From positions 1-64,000 of the forward strand of contig CANOGU010000004.1 in the NCBI GenBank assembly GCA_947565635.1: a stretch of 64,000 bases of DNA, read 5' to 3'. Shown one piece after another: positions 8,434 to 17,247 of the stretch. This DNA is from an uncultured Lactobacillus sp. (GTDB lineage: Bacteria > Bacillota > Bacilli > Lactobacillales > Lactobacillaceae). The first letter of the stretch is position 1. Each line of letters begins with the position of its first letter. The position numbers were made by a program, and so were the translations under genes. The notes beneath the pieces are model-generated. The model saw nothing but the letters and a program-made list of their open reading frames with translations. It searched no databases and was not told the DNA's origin.

Positions 8434-9830
8434 ATGAAAAAGAAACAAGTAAATTAGGTTTTTGGTCTATTGTACTCTTAGCCATTAATTCAATTATTGG
8501 CTCAGGAATATTTTTGACACCAGGTAGCGTTGTTCAACAAGCCGGGTCAAAAGCCTTAATTGTGTACTTTATTGCTGCAATTTTCGCTTCAATTTTAGCT
8601 ATATCTTTTGCGGCAGCAGCAAAGTATGTAACTAAATCTGGGGCTGCTTATGCATATTCAAAAGCCGCTTTTGGAAATAATGTCGGTTTCTATATGGGAA
8701 TTTTACGTTACTTTTCTGCAAGTGTAGCTTGGGGTATAATGGCAGTTGGGGTTATTAAATCTACTATTTCTATTTTTGGTGGTAACCCAAATGAGACGAT
8801 GAGCGTAACTATTGGCTTTTTAATATTAATGGCTGTTATTACGGTAATTAATTTATTTGGTCAAAAAGTTGTTAAGTATGTTATGAACTTAGCAACTATT
8901 GGTAAATTAGCCGCTCTAGTATTAATTATTGTTGCAGGGGTAGTTTTATTAATTGTAAGTGGTGCTTCAAGTAATTTAAGTCAGGTAGATCAAATTACTC
9001 AAAATGGTCAAAAGATTGTTCCTACTTTAACTACTACAGGTTTTGTAATGGCAATCGTATCTGCCTTCTATGCCTTTACTGGATTTGAATCAGTTGCTTC
9101 TGGGTCAGATGATATGAAGAATCCTGCTAAAAACCTTCCACGTGCTATTCCTTTAGCAATTATTGTTATTGCAATCATTTATATTGGCGTTGTTGCTGTT
9201 GCAATGATGCTCGATCCTAAAGCATTAATGACAACAAAGCAAGTTGTTGCAATTGCTGCTATCTTTAAGAATGAAATTTTAAGGGATGTTATCTTAGTTG
9301 GTGCTTTAGTTTCAATGTTTGGTATTAATGTTGCTGCTAGTTTTAATGCTCCACGAATTTTAGAAGCGATGGCACGTGAAAACCAATTTTCAAAAGCTTT
9401 AACTAAAAGAACCAAGAATAATTTTCCAATTAGAACCTTCTTTATTTCAGTATTGTTAGCTATTTTAATTCCAATGGCTTTTGAATATAATATGGTCAAT
9501 TTGATCACATTGAGTACGATGGTACGTTTTTTGGGCTTTATTGTTGTTCCATTAGCTGTTATTCAATTCTATCGTGGAAAGACAGCAGAGCCTGTTTTAA
9601 ATGCACCAAAAAATGTATGGACTGATGTAGTTATTCCTATTCTTTCAATTATTTTAGTATTATTCTTGCTAGTAGAATACAATTGGAAAGCCCAATTTGG
9701 TGTGGCCAATGCACAAGGACAAGTAATAGGCATTAACTGGTATGCTGTTGCAATGATGATTTTTGGATTTATTCTTTTACCTCTAATTATGTTTATTATC
9801 TCTAGAAAAGATCGTAAAGCTAGTAAATAA
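8430..9830 (+). CDS. APC-family amino-acid permease
   Basis: A 466-residue membrane protein with about 12 hydrophobic segments. The first-helix motif INSIIGSGIFLTPGS is typical of the APC superfamily, and the region FVMAIVSAFYAFTGFESVA matches the helix 6 substrate-contact segment. It is translationally coupled to the amidotransferase gene before it (ATGA overlap), so it probably carries an amino acid or amino-acid derivative linked to that enzyme. The substrate is not predictable from sequence alone. A bidirectional terminator follows, shared with asnA on the other strand. Confidence 0.88.
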   Translation: MNEKETSKLGFWSIVLLAINSIIGSGIFLTPGSVVQQAGSKALIVYFIAAIFASILAISFAAAAKYVTKSGAAYAYSKAAFGNNVGFYMGILRYFSASVAWGIMAVGVIKSTISIFGGNPNETMSVTIGFLILMAVITVINLFGQKVVKYVMNLATIGKLAALVLIIVAGVVLLIVSGASSNLSQVDQITQNGQKIVPTLTTTGFVMAIVSAFYAFTGFESVASGSDDMKNPAKNLPRAIPLAIIVIAIIYIGVVAVAMMLDPKALMTTKQVVAIAAIFKNEILRDVILVGALVSMFGINVAASFNAPRILEAMARENQFSKALTKRTKNNFPIRTFFISVLLAILIPMAFEYNMVNLITLSTMVRFLGFIVVPLAVIQFYRGKTAEPVLNAPKNVWTDVVIPILSIILVLFLLVEYNWKAQFGVANAQGQVIGINWYAVAMMIFGFILLPLIMFIISRKDRKASK

Positions 9831-9832
9831 CG

Positions 9833-9872
9833 AAAAAGACTGTTAAGCCTATTGGCTTAGACAGTCTTTTTT
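9833..9872. terminator. Bidirectional terminator between permease and asnA
   Basis: AAAAAGACTGTTAAGCC and GGCTTAGACAGTCTTTTTT form a long hairpin with A and T tails on both sides, serving the two convergent genes. Confidence 0.85.
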
Positions 9873-9875
9873 GTG

Positions 9876-10886
9876 CTATAGAATTTTGATGTCAGCAGCT
9901 TCACATGATTCAATCATTTTGGGAGGCCAAATACTAGCTTGGACTTCACCAATATGAGCTTTTCCAAGCAAAAGCATACATAAGCGAGATTGACCAATTC
10001 CACCGCCAATTGTATAAGGAAGTTCACCATTTAAGAGCATTTTATAGAATGGTAAAGTGGCTCGCTCTTCAGCATGAGCTTTTTTAAGTTGTTCTTTGAG
10101 TGATTCTTCACTTACGCGAATTCCCATAGAAGAAATTTCAATTTTACGTTGTAATGGTTCATACCAAAATAGTAAGTCACCGTTTAATTCCCAGTCATCG
10201 TAATCTGGTGCACGACCATCATGTGGCTTACCGCTACGCTTTAATTTATCGCCAATTTTCATTAGGAATACTGCTTTTTTCTCTTTAGCTATTTTATCTT
10301 CACGTTCATCTGGCGTTAGATCAGGCCAGTGATCTTCTAAATCTTGAGTAGTAATGAAGGTAATGGTATTTGGTAAATGATAAGTAGAACTAGGGTAACG
10401 TGCAGCAACTTCTTTTTCAGTTTCTTTTATTGCTTTAAAGATTTGCTTAACAGTAGTTTTAAGAGTTTCAATATTACGTTCATCTTTAGAAATTATTTTT
10501 TCCCAATCCCATTGATCAACATAAATTGAATGAAAATTATCTAAATCTTCATCACGTCTAATGGCGTTCATATTAGTGTAGAGGCCTTCATGAATACCGA
10601 AGCCATAACGCTTAAGAGCTAAACGCTTCCACTTAGCTAAAGAATGCACAACTTCAATTGTGTCGTCGAGTATTGCTTTCATATCAAAAAACACTGGACG
10701 TTCAATACCGTTTAAGTTATCGTTTAGACCAGTAGACTTTTCAACGAACATTGGTGCTGACATTCTTTGAACATTTAAATTTTCTGCAAGTTTATCTTGA
10801 AAAGTTTCTCTAATGAAAACAATTGCGGCTTCAGTGTCACGAATGGTTAAACTTGGATGATAATCCTTAGGTAAGATAAGTGTCAT
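9876..10886 (-). CDS. asnA: Aspartate-ammonia ligase (asparagine synthetase A)
   Basis: Makes asparagine from aspartate and ammonia using ATP, in the cytoplasm. The 336 residues match the AsnA family (class II aminoacyl-tRNA-synthetase-like fold), with the conserved segments [29 protein letters not shown], and the C-terminal [14 protein letters not shown] containing the motif 3-type arginine. The ATG follows AAGGAG. A T-box leader lies directly upstream, so expression should rise when charged tRNA-Asn is scarce. The gene is monocistronic, between its leader and the shared terminator. Confidence 0.97.
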   Translation of the reverse strand: MTLILPKDYHPSLTIRDTEAAIVFIRETFQDKLAENLNVQRMSAPMFVEKSTGLNDNLNGIERPVFFDMKAILDDTIEVVHSLAKWKRLALKRYGFGIHEGLYTNMNAIRRDEDLDNFHSIYVDQWDWEKIISKDERNIETLKTTVKQIFKAIKETEKEVAARYPSSTYHLPNTITFITTQDLEDHWPDLTPDEREDKIAKEKKAVFLMKIGDKLKRSGKPHDGRAPDYDDWELNGDLLFWYEPLQRKIEISSMGIRVSEESLKEQLKKAHAEERATLPFYKMLLNGELPYTIGGGIGQSRLCMLLLGKAHIGEVQASIWPPKMIESCEAADIKIL

Positions 10887-10915
10887 AAATAAAACTCCTT
10901 AGAAAGAATTTAAGA

Positions 10916-11196
10916 GTAAAGAAAAAGCCCTTCACCCCTGATATTCTCAGGACGAAAGGCTTTTTTCCGCGGTACCACCTAAATTGTCTAAATATAGACC
11001 AGCTTAATTAGAGCACAATCATGCTCCTCGGCTTGATAACGTACCGATGACGGCGTAGCTTACTATAATTTAGGCTAGCAGCACAGCGAAAAAGTGTTAT
11101 TCGATAATTCAGGGTCTACTAGCTTCTCACTAACGCTAATTCACTGAAAGAATAAAATTATCTACTCGTCTCTTCATTGCTTTTTAAGTTTTATAT
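10916..11196 (-). promoter_or_regulatory. T-box riboswitch leader of asnA
   Basis: On the minus strand the leader contains the T-box core AGGTGGTACCGCGG (antiterminator), followed by a terminator hairpin with arms around AAAAAAGCCTTTCGTCCTGA and TCAGGGGTGAAGGGCTTTTT (10921-10968). An AAC triplet at 11096-11098 in the probable stem I region fits an asparagine specifier, but I did not fold the leader, so the specifier is unproven. A TATAAT -10 element at 11199-11204 starts the transcript. Uncharged tRNA would stabilise the antiterminator and switch asnA on. Confidence 0.92.
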
Positions 11197-11303
11197 TAAT
11201 TATATTTAACTCGATTTGCGTTGAAAAAGCAAGAGGTAAAAAGATAATTTTTTTGGTGTGTGTTATGATGAATCTTGCAAAATATTAGGAAAGTTGGGAA
11301 GAT

Positions 11304-12206
11304 ATGACGAAAAAAAGATTGTGGACTTGTTTAGCAGCGCTAGCCTGTGTTTTCTGGGGAATTTCAGGTCTATTTGCTAAAGGATTATTCAATATAAGTT
11401 CTAGCATTACACCAATTTGGATTTCTCAGGTGCGAATGGTAGTTAGTGGGATTATTTTGCTTGTATTTGCCCAATTGGCAGGAAAAAATCCGCTTAAAAC
11501 AATGGCTAATAAGAAAGATGCGGTAACAGTGCTGGCTTATGGCTTGTTAGGATTATTGCCCGTGCAATATTGCTATTTTATTGTTGTGCAACAGGCAAAT
11601 GCCTCAATTGCGACAGTGTTACAGTTTATTGGACCATTTTTTGTCTTATTTTATATGGTAGTCTTTGAGCACCAGGTATTACGTGCAGTAGATGTAATAG
11701 CCGCTGTTGTTGCTTTTATAGGAGTTTTCTTTTTAGCTACACATGGGCACTTTAATCAGTTGTCCTTAACTCCTTCTGTTTTGTTTTGGGGCCTTATTTC
11801 GGCAGTAGGAGTAGCCACTAATACTCTAATTCCACGACGATTACTTGATCATACATCAAGCTTAGTGGTAACAGGATGGGGTTTACTTTTTTCAGGCATT
11901 GCTTTGGTAATAGCACATCCGGTATGGCCAAAGATTCCAAATAATATTAACATTTTTTGGCTAATGGCTGGTGTAATCGTGATTGGAACTCTAATTCCAT
12001 TTCAATGGATGATGGGATCACTTCGTTATATCAAACCATCAACTGCTAGTTTATTAGATGCTTTTGAGCCGGTTTCCGCAACGATTGGGTCAGTAATTAT
12101 TTTTGGATTAGTGATGGCTCCAATTGATTGGGTTGGTTCAATAATGATTATTTGTGCGGTATTAGCACTTAATTGGGAACCGAAAAGTCATAATAAAAAA
12201 GAGTAG
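11304..12206 (+). CDS. EamA/DMT-family transporter
   Basis: A 300-residue membrane protein of the drug/metabolite transporter superfamily with ten hydrophobic segments in two EamA repeats. The first repeat begins at ACVFWGISGLFAKGLF and the second near LISAVGVATNTLIPRRLL. The motif PSTASLLDAFEPVSATIGS late in the second repeat is characteristic. Such proteins usually export amino acids or other metabolites; the substrate here is unknown. It stands alone after the asnA leader region and before a convergent permease gene, with a shared terminator between. Confidence 0.85.
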   Translation: MTKKRLWTCLAALACVFWGISGLFAKGLFNISSSITPIWISQVRMVVSGIILLVFAQLAGKNPLKTMANKKDAVTVLAYGLLGLLPVQYCYFIVVQQANASIATVLQFIGPFFVLFYMVVFEHQVLRAVDVIAAVVAFIGVFFLATHGHFNQLSLTPSVLFWGLISAVGVATNTLIPRRLLDHTSSLVVTGWGLLFSGIALVIAHPVWPKIPNNINIFWLMAGVIVIGTLIPFQWMMGSLRYIKPSTASLLDAFEPVSATIGSVIIFGLVMAPIDWVGSIMIICAVLALNWEPKSHNKKE

Positions 12207-12239
12207 TTACTCGTGATTTTTGAGTAACTACTCTTTTTT
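12195..12239. terminator. Bidirectional terminator
   Basis: AAAAAAGAGTAGTTACTC and TGAGTAACTACTCTTTTTT form a long hairpin between two convergent genes. Its left arm overlaps the end of the DMT transporter gene. Confidence 0.85.
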
Positions 12240-12243
12240 GTAA

Positions 12244-13632
12244 TTAATCATTTCTTTTATTGATTTTACTATGTTTATATCCATAGATACAGTAAATAAA
12301 TAGGCCAAATAAGAACCAAATACTAGCAAAAATATAAGTTTTAACAGATAAAAAGCACATCATGCCAATGCAGGCAAGTCCAGAAAGAATTGGAATTACT
12401 GGATAGAATGGAACCTTGAAGTCACCTTCAGGAATATCTTTTCTTCTACGCAGTAAAATGACGCCAAATGATACGAAAGTAAAGGCAAGCAATGTTCCAA
12501 TTGATACTAAGCTAGTGAGTTCTTCCATTGAGAACAAACCGCCCATTAAAGCAATAACGATAGTTACAATCCAAAGTGAATTTTCAGGAAGTCCATGCTT
12601 ATCAATTTTTCCTAAAAAGCTAGGGAGGAGTCCATCGCGTCCAATGGAATAAATTAGACGTGAACTTGAGTAAATCATAGTTAACATCATTGTACTCATT
12701 CCAACAATGGCACCAATCGATAATAAATCTGCTACCCAACCTTGGTTAACTAGCTTTAGGGCGTAGGCAACAGGATTGGCTACGTCTAATTGCTTGTAAT
12801 TTACCATTCCAGTTAAAACTGCTGATACTCCCATGTAAAGCAATGCAGCAACAATTAATGTGCCAATAATTCCGATTGGCATATTTTTTTTAGGATTTTT
12901 AACCTCAGCTGCTGAAGATGAAACAACGTCAAAACCTAAAAATGCAAAAAAGACTGTGGTTGCCCCTCGTAAAACGCCGGTAGTTCCATATGGAGTGAAG
13001 GGTTGATAGTTTTTAGGCTTAATAAAAAATAAACCGACACCAATAAAAATAAATATGATTGCTATCTTAATTAAAACAGCAGCATTATTAAATTTCATGG
13101 ATGCTTTCATTCCACGAGAAAGTAAGATTCCAATTAATAAAACACTAACAACTGCCCATAAATTTAGGTACGTACCATTTAAAGGATCGAACGGTCCCTC
13201 TAAATGATGAGGAATGTGTAATCTAAAGCTATGTAGCAAGGAGTTAAAATAAGAAGCCCATCCAGCTGATACTGCAGCAACTGAGAGCATATATTCTAAG
13301 ATTAATGCCCAGCCTAAAATCCAACCAATAACTTCTCCGTAAAGAATATTTCCGTATGAGTAAGCAGAACCAGCTACTGGAATACTTGAAGAAAGTTCAG
13401 CGTAGCACATACTAGCTAAAGTACACACTAGGGCTGCAATTAGAAATGAAAGAGTAACACCAGGCCCCGCTTCTTTTGCGGCAACTGTACCAGGTAAAAT
13501 AAAAATACCTGTACCAATAACGGCTCCAATACCAATAGTTAATAAGTCAAAAGCCCCAAGCGTTTTGGCAAAGTGCTTGTCTGTACCCAAATAACGCTTG
13601 AGGCTTTCTTTTCTAAACGGATTCAACTTCAT
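12244..13632 (-). CDS. APC-family amino-acid permease (CAT-type, YfnA-like)
   Basis: A 462-residue membrane transporter with about 12-13 hydrophobic segments. The first-helix signature IGIGAVIGTGIFILPGTVAA, the motif FFAFLGFDVVSSSAAEVKNP and the N-terminal NPFRKESLKRYLG tail are typical of the cationic-amino-acid-transporter branch of the APC superfamily. The substrate is not certain. Its start lies within the last 20 bases of gatD, with AAGGAGCG as ribosome site inside that gene, so the two are cotranscribed and translationally coupled. Confidence 0.9.
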   Translation of the reverse strand: MKLNPFRKESLKRYLGTDKHFAKTLGAFDLLTIGIGAVIGTGIFILPGTVAAKEAGPGVTLSFLIAALVCTLASMCYAELSSSIPVAGSAYSYGNILYGEVIGWILGWALILEYMLSVAAVSAGWASYFNSLLHSFRLHIPHHLEGPFDPLNGTYLNLWAVVSVLLIGILLSRGMKASMKFNNAAVLIKIAIIFIFIGVGLFFIKPKNYQPFTPYGTTGVLRGATTVFFAFLGFDVVSSSAAEVKNPKKNMPIGIIGTLIVAALLYMGVSAVLTGMVNYKQLDVANPVAYALKLVNQGWVADLLSIGAIVGMSTMMLTMIYSSSRLIYSIGRDGLLPSFLGKIDKHGLPENSLWIVTIVIALMGGLFSMEELTSLVSIGTLLAFTFVSFGVILLRRRKDIPEGDFKVPFYPVIPILSGLACIGMMCFLSVKTYIFASIWFLFGLFIYCIYGYKHSKINKRND

Positions 13633-14296
13633 TAGCAGTACGCTCCTTGCGACGTTCTAAAATCATTTTAACAATCGCATTTGCTACATTCGTATTACGA
13701 AGTAGTGGACCGTGAGAATATGAGCCAATAAAGTTTTTGTAACGTAAGCCTTCAACTTTATCTTGTGGGTTATTGCCGTAGCCTTCGATCATCTCACCAA
13801 AGGGATGAAGCATGTTAGTATTATCAAAATAAGTTTGACCTGAATGGTTTTCAAAAGCTTTAACTTCACCCCATTCAGTCATGTAACGGGTATCTCCAAT
13901 CATACGTTTATCAGCCTTGAAAATAGTATGTAGAGGTAAAATACCTAGACCTTTAATGGTGATGCCAGAATTTGTTTTGTAGTAGTCACCCATTAATTGA
14001 TAGCCACCACAAATGCAAAGCATTGGATTACCTGCCTTAATATAATTTTCAATAGTTTCTTTATGACGTGGCAGATCTTTAGCAACAACGGTTTGCTCAA
14101 AGTCTTGGCCACCGCCAAAGAATAAAAAGTCGTAGTTCTTAGCGTCAAAGCTATCGTCTAGTGAGATATTATCAACTTCAGTTTGATAGCCTTGTTTAGC
14201 AAGTAAATAGCGAATCACTTTAACGTCGCCTGAGTCGCCGTAAGTATTCATTAAGTCTTCATATAAGTATGCAATTTTTATTGTTTTATCTGCCAT
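13613..14296 (-). CDS. gatD: GatD-like glutamine amidotransferase
   Basis: A cytoplasmic class I (CobB/CobQ-type) glutamine amidotransferase. GatD supplies ammonia to MurT, which amidates the D-glutamate of lipid II to D-isoglutamine. Catalytic residues are visible: Cys in MLCICGGYQLMG and His in GSYSHGPLLRN, with the oxyanion region FFGGGQDFEQ. I chose the ATG at 14296 because AAGGATG abuts an earlier ATG with no spacing. Unusually, no murT gene is adjacent here; murT may lie elsewhere, or the protein may serve another ligase. It is coupled to the downstream permease gene. Confidence 0.8.
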   Translation of the reverse strand: MADKTIKIAYLYEDLMNTYGDSGDVKVIRYLLAKQGYQTEVDNISLDDSFDAKNYDFLFFGGGQDFEQTVVAKDLPRHKETIENYIKAGNPMLCICGGYQLMGDYYKTNSGITIKGLGILPLHTIFKADKRMIGDTRYMTEWGEVKAFENHSGQTYFDNTNMLHPFGEMIEGYGNNPQDKVEGLRYKNFIGSYSHGPLLRNTNVANAIVKMILERRKERTANEVESV

Positions 14297-14371
14297 AATT
14301 ATCATCCTTATTAAAATCGTATGTTCAAAGTATAACTTAAAATTGCCTTAAATACGAGTTAATAAAAATAT

Positions 14372-15187
14372 CTAATCGAGTTCTTCCTGTGCAGCTAAAT
14401 GGTTAATTGGACCATATTTTGATCCTACATTAATTGGATGTGAAATTGCTTCGTAAGTAAAATCTTTAGCAATTTTAACTGCGGTCTTGATATCATTACC
14501 TTTTGCAAGCTCAGCCGCAATCACTGCGGATAAAGTATCTCCTGTACCATTAACGCGATCAGTTTTAAAATACGGCTTGGTTAGCCATTCTTCAGAATTG
14601 TCTTCTAGTAAAAGATAATCTTTAACTTCTGTTTGCGTATCATTATGGTGGCTACCTTTGATTAGAACATTTTTGACACCCATCTTTTGAAGTTTTTTTG
14701 CACCTTCTTTGATTTCAGCTTCATTTTTTAGATCAAGACCAGTTAACTTTTGTGCTTCAAAAAAGTTAGGTGTAATGATGGTTGCCATAGGTACTAACTT
14801 CTCAAGAAATGCTTGATAAGCGTCATTTGCTAAAAGAGTAGCACCGTGCTTAGTAATGATGACAGGATCAAGCACAATGTTTTGCATTTGATAATGCTTT
14901 AAATTTTTGGCTACTATATCAATAATTTCTTTGTTAGCAAGCATCCCTGTTTTAACTGCTTTTATCTTAAAGTCATCATTCAAGACGTCGAATTGCTTTT
15001 GAATAAAATCTAATGGCATTAATTGTTGTGCAAAAATTCCTTGAGAGTTTCCTGCGACAGCAGCAGTTAATAACCCCATACCGTAAACACCACGAGCATA
15101 AAAAGCATGTAAATCAGCAGGCATTCCAGCACTACCATCACTATCATGACCAGCAATTGTTAAGGCTTCTATGTGTTCTGTAGACAT
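14372..15187 (-). CDS. thiD: ThiD/PdxK-type kinase (hydroxymethylpyrimidine/pyridoxal kinase)
   Basis: A cytoplasmic ribokinase-fold kinase of 271 residues. Motifs: IAGHDSDGSAGMPADL at the N-terminus (ThiD-type substrate site), KTGMLAN, VLDPVIITKHGATLL, TPNFFEAQKLTG, and the catalytic segment RVNGTGDTLSAVIAAEL with the GTGD anion hole and Asp base. It phosphorylates hydroxymethylpyrimidine and/or pyridoxine; the two activities overlap in this family. I start it at 15187 behind AAGGAGG; an in-frame extension to 15235 would run through the ribosome site. It stands alone, divergent from the phosphatase gene. Confidence 0.85.
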   Translation of the reverse strand: MSTEHIEALTIAGHDSDGSAGMPADLHAFYARGVYGMGLLTAAVAGNSQGIFAQQLMPLDFIQKQFDVLNDDFKIKAVKTGMLANKEIIDIVAKNLKHYQMQNIVLDPVIITKHGATLLANDAYQAFLEKLVPMATIITPNFFEAQKLTGLDLKNEAEIKEGAKKLQKMGVKNVLIKGSHHNDTQTEVKDYLLLEDNSEEWLTKPYFKTDRVNGTGDTLSAVIAAELAKGNDIKTAVKIAKDFTYEAISHPINVGSKYGPINHLAAQEELD

Positions 15188-15370
15188 TTGATGCGACCTC
15201 CTTGATGTGCTTTTCTTGTAAATTATTATTATCAATTATAAAAAATAAACTAACAAAGTGAAAGTATTTTGTATTTAGCCAAAGTATCTATACTTAGTTC
15301 TAAATACTTAATTACTGATAAAAAGAGGCTAAAATATATCATGAGAGAAAAGCAGATAGAGGATGAAATA

Positions 15371-16147
15371 ATGGAACATAATCGCTTAATTACTTTTGAT
15401 GGTACTGTAAATTTTCGAGATATTGGTGGCTATGAAAATAATGAAGGTAAGCATGTTAAATGGGGAAAAATTTATCGTTCTGATTCTTTAAGTAGTCTAA
15501 CTAAACGTGACGAAGAAAAATTAGAAAAGATGAAAGTCACGGTAGACTGCGATTTAAGAACAAGCAATGAACAAGTAATGGCGCCAGATCGAAAATGGAA
15601 TGGTGTTGAAGTTTTGGATTGTCATGTCTATGCGGAAGATAGCAGCGGTAACTTTGTTAATGACAGTCATAAACTATATCGCTTTTTACATCATATTCCT
15701 AAAGTTGACAGTTATTTGGGTGAAATTTATCAAAATGTGATTTTAAGTCCTGCTAGTCAAAAGGCTTTTGCCCGTGTGTTTGCGTCCCTACTTACCTTAC
15801 CGGAGGATGAAGCGTTAGTATATCACTGCAGTGCTGGTAAAGATAGAACTGGAATGACCACAGCATTAATTTTAAAGGGCCTCGGTGTAGATGAGCATAC
15901 AATTGCACGCGATTATTTATTGACAAATGAACTGTATACTTTTGGTCTTAAAAAGCAGCTTCCAAGTGATTCTGAGATGATTAAAATGGTTAATCGAATG
16001 AACGTTACTGAAGGTGAGGGTACCGCTATTGAGGGAATTACTCAGACAATTGATAGCGGGTATGGTGGTTTTGAAAATTACTTTACTAAGGAACTTGGCT
16101 TTTCAAAGCAAGATCTAAAAGATTTTAGAAAATTATATTTAGAGTAA
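15371..16147 (+). CDS. Tyrosine-protein phosphatase (Y_phosphatase3 family)
   Basis: A 258-residue protein with the dual-specificity/tyrosine phosphatase signature CX5R as HCSAGKDRTGM and the N-terminal family motif NFRDIGGYEN. It removes phosphate from phosphotyrosine, or possibly phosphoinositide-like substrates; Lactobacillus members are little studied. I take the ATG at 15371 (AGAGGATG ribosome site), because the paralogue at 51427 begins at the corresponding place. An in-frame ATG at 15341 is the alternative. It lies directly before the Rgg island and keeps ordinary base composition. Confidence 0.85.
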   Translation: MEHNRLITFDGTVNFRDIGGYENNEGKHVKWGKIYRSDSLSSLTKRDEEKLEKMKVTVDCDLRTSNEQVMAPDRKWNGVEVLDCHVYAEDSSGNFVNDSHKLYRFLHHIPKVDSYLGEIYQNVILSPASQKAFARVFASLLTLPEDEALVYHCSAGKDRTGMTTALILKGLGVDEHTIARDYLLTNELYTFGLKKQLPSDSEMIKMVNRMNVTEGEGTAIEGITQTIDSGYGGFENYFTKELGFSKQDLKDFRKLYLE

Positions 16148-16244
16148 AAAGAAGCTAGACAAAGGATTTTAATTCTTAAAATTAGACGTTAGTTTTAAGT
16201 AAATGTTTTTATTTTGATCTGTGTAATATTGATGGGGAAGATTT

Positions 16245-17093
16245 ATGACTGTTGGAGATTTACTTAGATATTATCGTATTAATCAAAATAAAACTTTGAA
16301 AGAATTTGCAGGGAGTATAATTGATCGTTCCTATTACAGTAAAGTGGAAAAGAATCTCCATCAAATCTCAATAAATAATTTGATCGATTTACTTAATTAT
16401 AATCAAATTAATACTACAGAATTTATAGGAAAACTAGATCCTAATTATGAAAACTACCAAAGCAAACTTCAGACACAAAGAAAGCTTATGGAAGAAGCAT
16501 ATTATCAAGTTGATAAGGATAGGCTACAAGAAATAAAAATGATGGTTTCAGAAAGTGATTTCTCTGAAAAGGATAAAGTAATGCAAACTTTAATAGTTTC
16601 CGGCTTCATAGAACTTCTAAGCCCTGATAATCCTAACCAAAAACTTAGAGATAAGATTAAAAAACAAGTTTTTGAGATACCTAATTTCAACAGCACAAAA
16701 TTTATGCTTTACTGCAATTCTATGCGGTTTTATAGTCTTTCTGATAATAAAACAATAGTTAAAAGACTTATCGAGCAATACAAGAATGATGAGTCCAAAA
16801 TTGTTCAGAAATCGCTTATTTCAATAGTAATAAATATTTTGATTTTTTCCATTGAAGAAAATGACTTCAAGAATATGGATTACTATATTTCCTTTGTAAA
16901 TAATATTCCTACTAATCCTGATATTTTCTTCTATAAAAATATAATGGAATTCTTTACCTATTTTATTCAATATAAAAATAAAAAAGATAAATCTGCACTA
17001 AAATATTGCAATTTGATAATTAAAAATATCAGTATTGCTGGTATGTCTAAATACGCTAAAGAACTTTTGGAATTCAAAAATAAGTACCAATAA
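16245..17093 (+). CDS. Rgg-family (RRNPP) transcriptional regulator, copy 1
   Basis: A 282-residue cytoplasmic regulator. The N-terminal XRE helix-turn-helix (about 1-60: VGDLLRYYRINQNKTLKEFA, then SYYSKVEKNLHQISINNL) is followed by an all-helical C-terminal domain of the length usual for Rgg/MutR proteins, which bind short hydrophobic peptides. The gene is AT-rich with many AGA, ATA and AAA codons, unlike the phosphatase gene before it, suggesting transfer. A 19-residue SHP-like peptide gene lies directly downstream, as do a secreted protein and a small membrane protein. By analogy with streptococcal Rgg/SHP pairs it probably activates these genes when it binds the re-imported peptide. Confidence 0.85.
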   Translation: MTVGDLLRYYRINQNKTLKEFAGSIIDRSYYSKVEKNLHQISINNLIDLLNYNQINTTEFIGKLDPNYENYQSKLQTQRKLMEEAYYQVDKDRLQEIKMMVSESDFSEKDKVMQTLIVSGFIELLSPDNPNQKLRDKIKKQVFEIPNFNSTKFMLYCNSMRFYSLSDNKTIVKRLIEQYKNDESKIVQKSLISIVINILIFSIEENDFKNMDYYISFVNNIPTNPDIFFYKNIMEFFTYFIQYKNKKDKSALKYCNLIIKNISIAGMSKYAKELLEFKNKYQ

Positions 17094-17100
17094 TGTAATA

Positions 17101-17120
17101 AAGGGCAAATACGCCCTATT
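17101..17120 (+). terminator. Weak terminator after the Rgg gene
   Basis: AAGGGC and GCCCTATTTC form a short hairpin with a modest T-rich tail. It separates the regulator from the peptide gene. Confidence 0.45.
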
Positions 17121-17138
17121 TCATTTCTTTCACTCTCT

Positions 17139-17144
17139 TATAAT
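17139..17144 (+). promoter_or_regulatory. -10 element of the peptide/effector operon
   Basis: A perfect TATAAT lies 44 bases before the peptide ATG, but no good -35 is seen 16-18 bases upstream. This is the pattern expected for an activator-dependent promoter, consistent with Rgg control (inference). Confidence 0.4.
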
Positions 17145-17187
17145 TTAGAATTAATCTAAGCAAAAAATTACTGAAAGGAACGGTTAT

Positions 17188-17247
17188 ATGGATCTAAAAG
17201 ATGTAGTTATTATTATCATTACCGGAAAAGCAGGGAGGAAAGCATAA
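17188..17247 (+). CDS. Candidate SHP-like pheromone precursor (19 aa)
   Basis: A short ORF, MDLKDVVIIIITGKAGRKA, too small for ordinary gene finders. It has a strong GAAAGGAA ribosome site and ends in TAATG, overlapping the start of the secreted protein gene. A charged start followed by Asp, a run of Val/Ile and a Gly closely resembles streptococcal short hydrophobic peptides, whose mature forms are of the DIIIIVGG kind. It lies next to an Rgg-type regulator, the usual partner. In streptococci the shp gene is often divergent from rgg; here it is downstream on the same strand. It could instead be only a coupling leader peptide. No experimental support is visible. Confidence 0.55.
   Translation: MDLKDVVIIIITGKAGRKA

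Noticed and set aside
9371-9384. CACGTGAAAA resembling a parS half-site inside the permease gene
   Set aside because: The other half does not match and the sequence encodes conserved permease residues.
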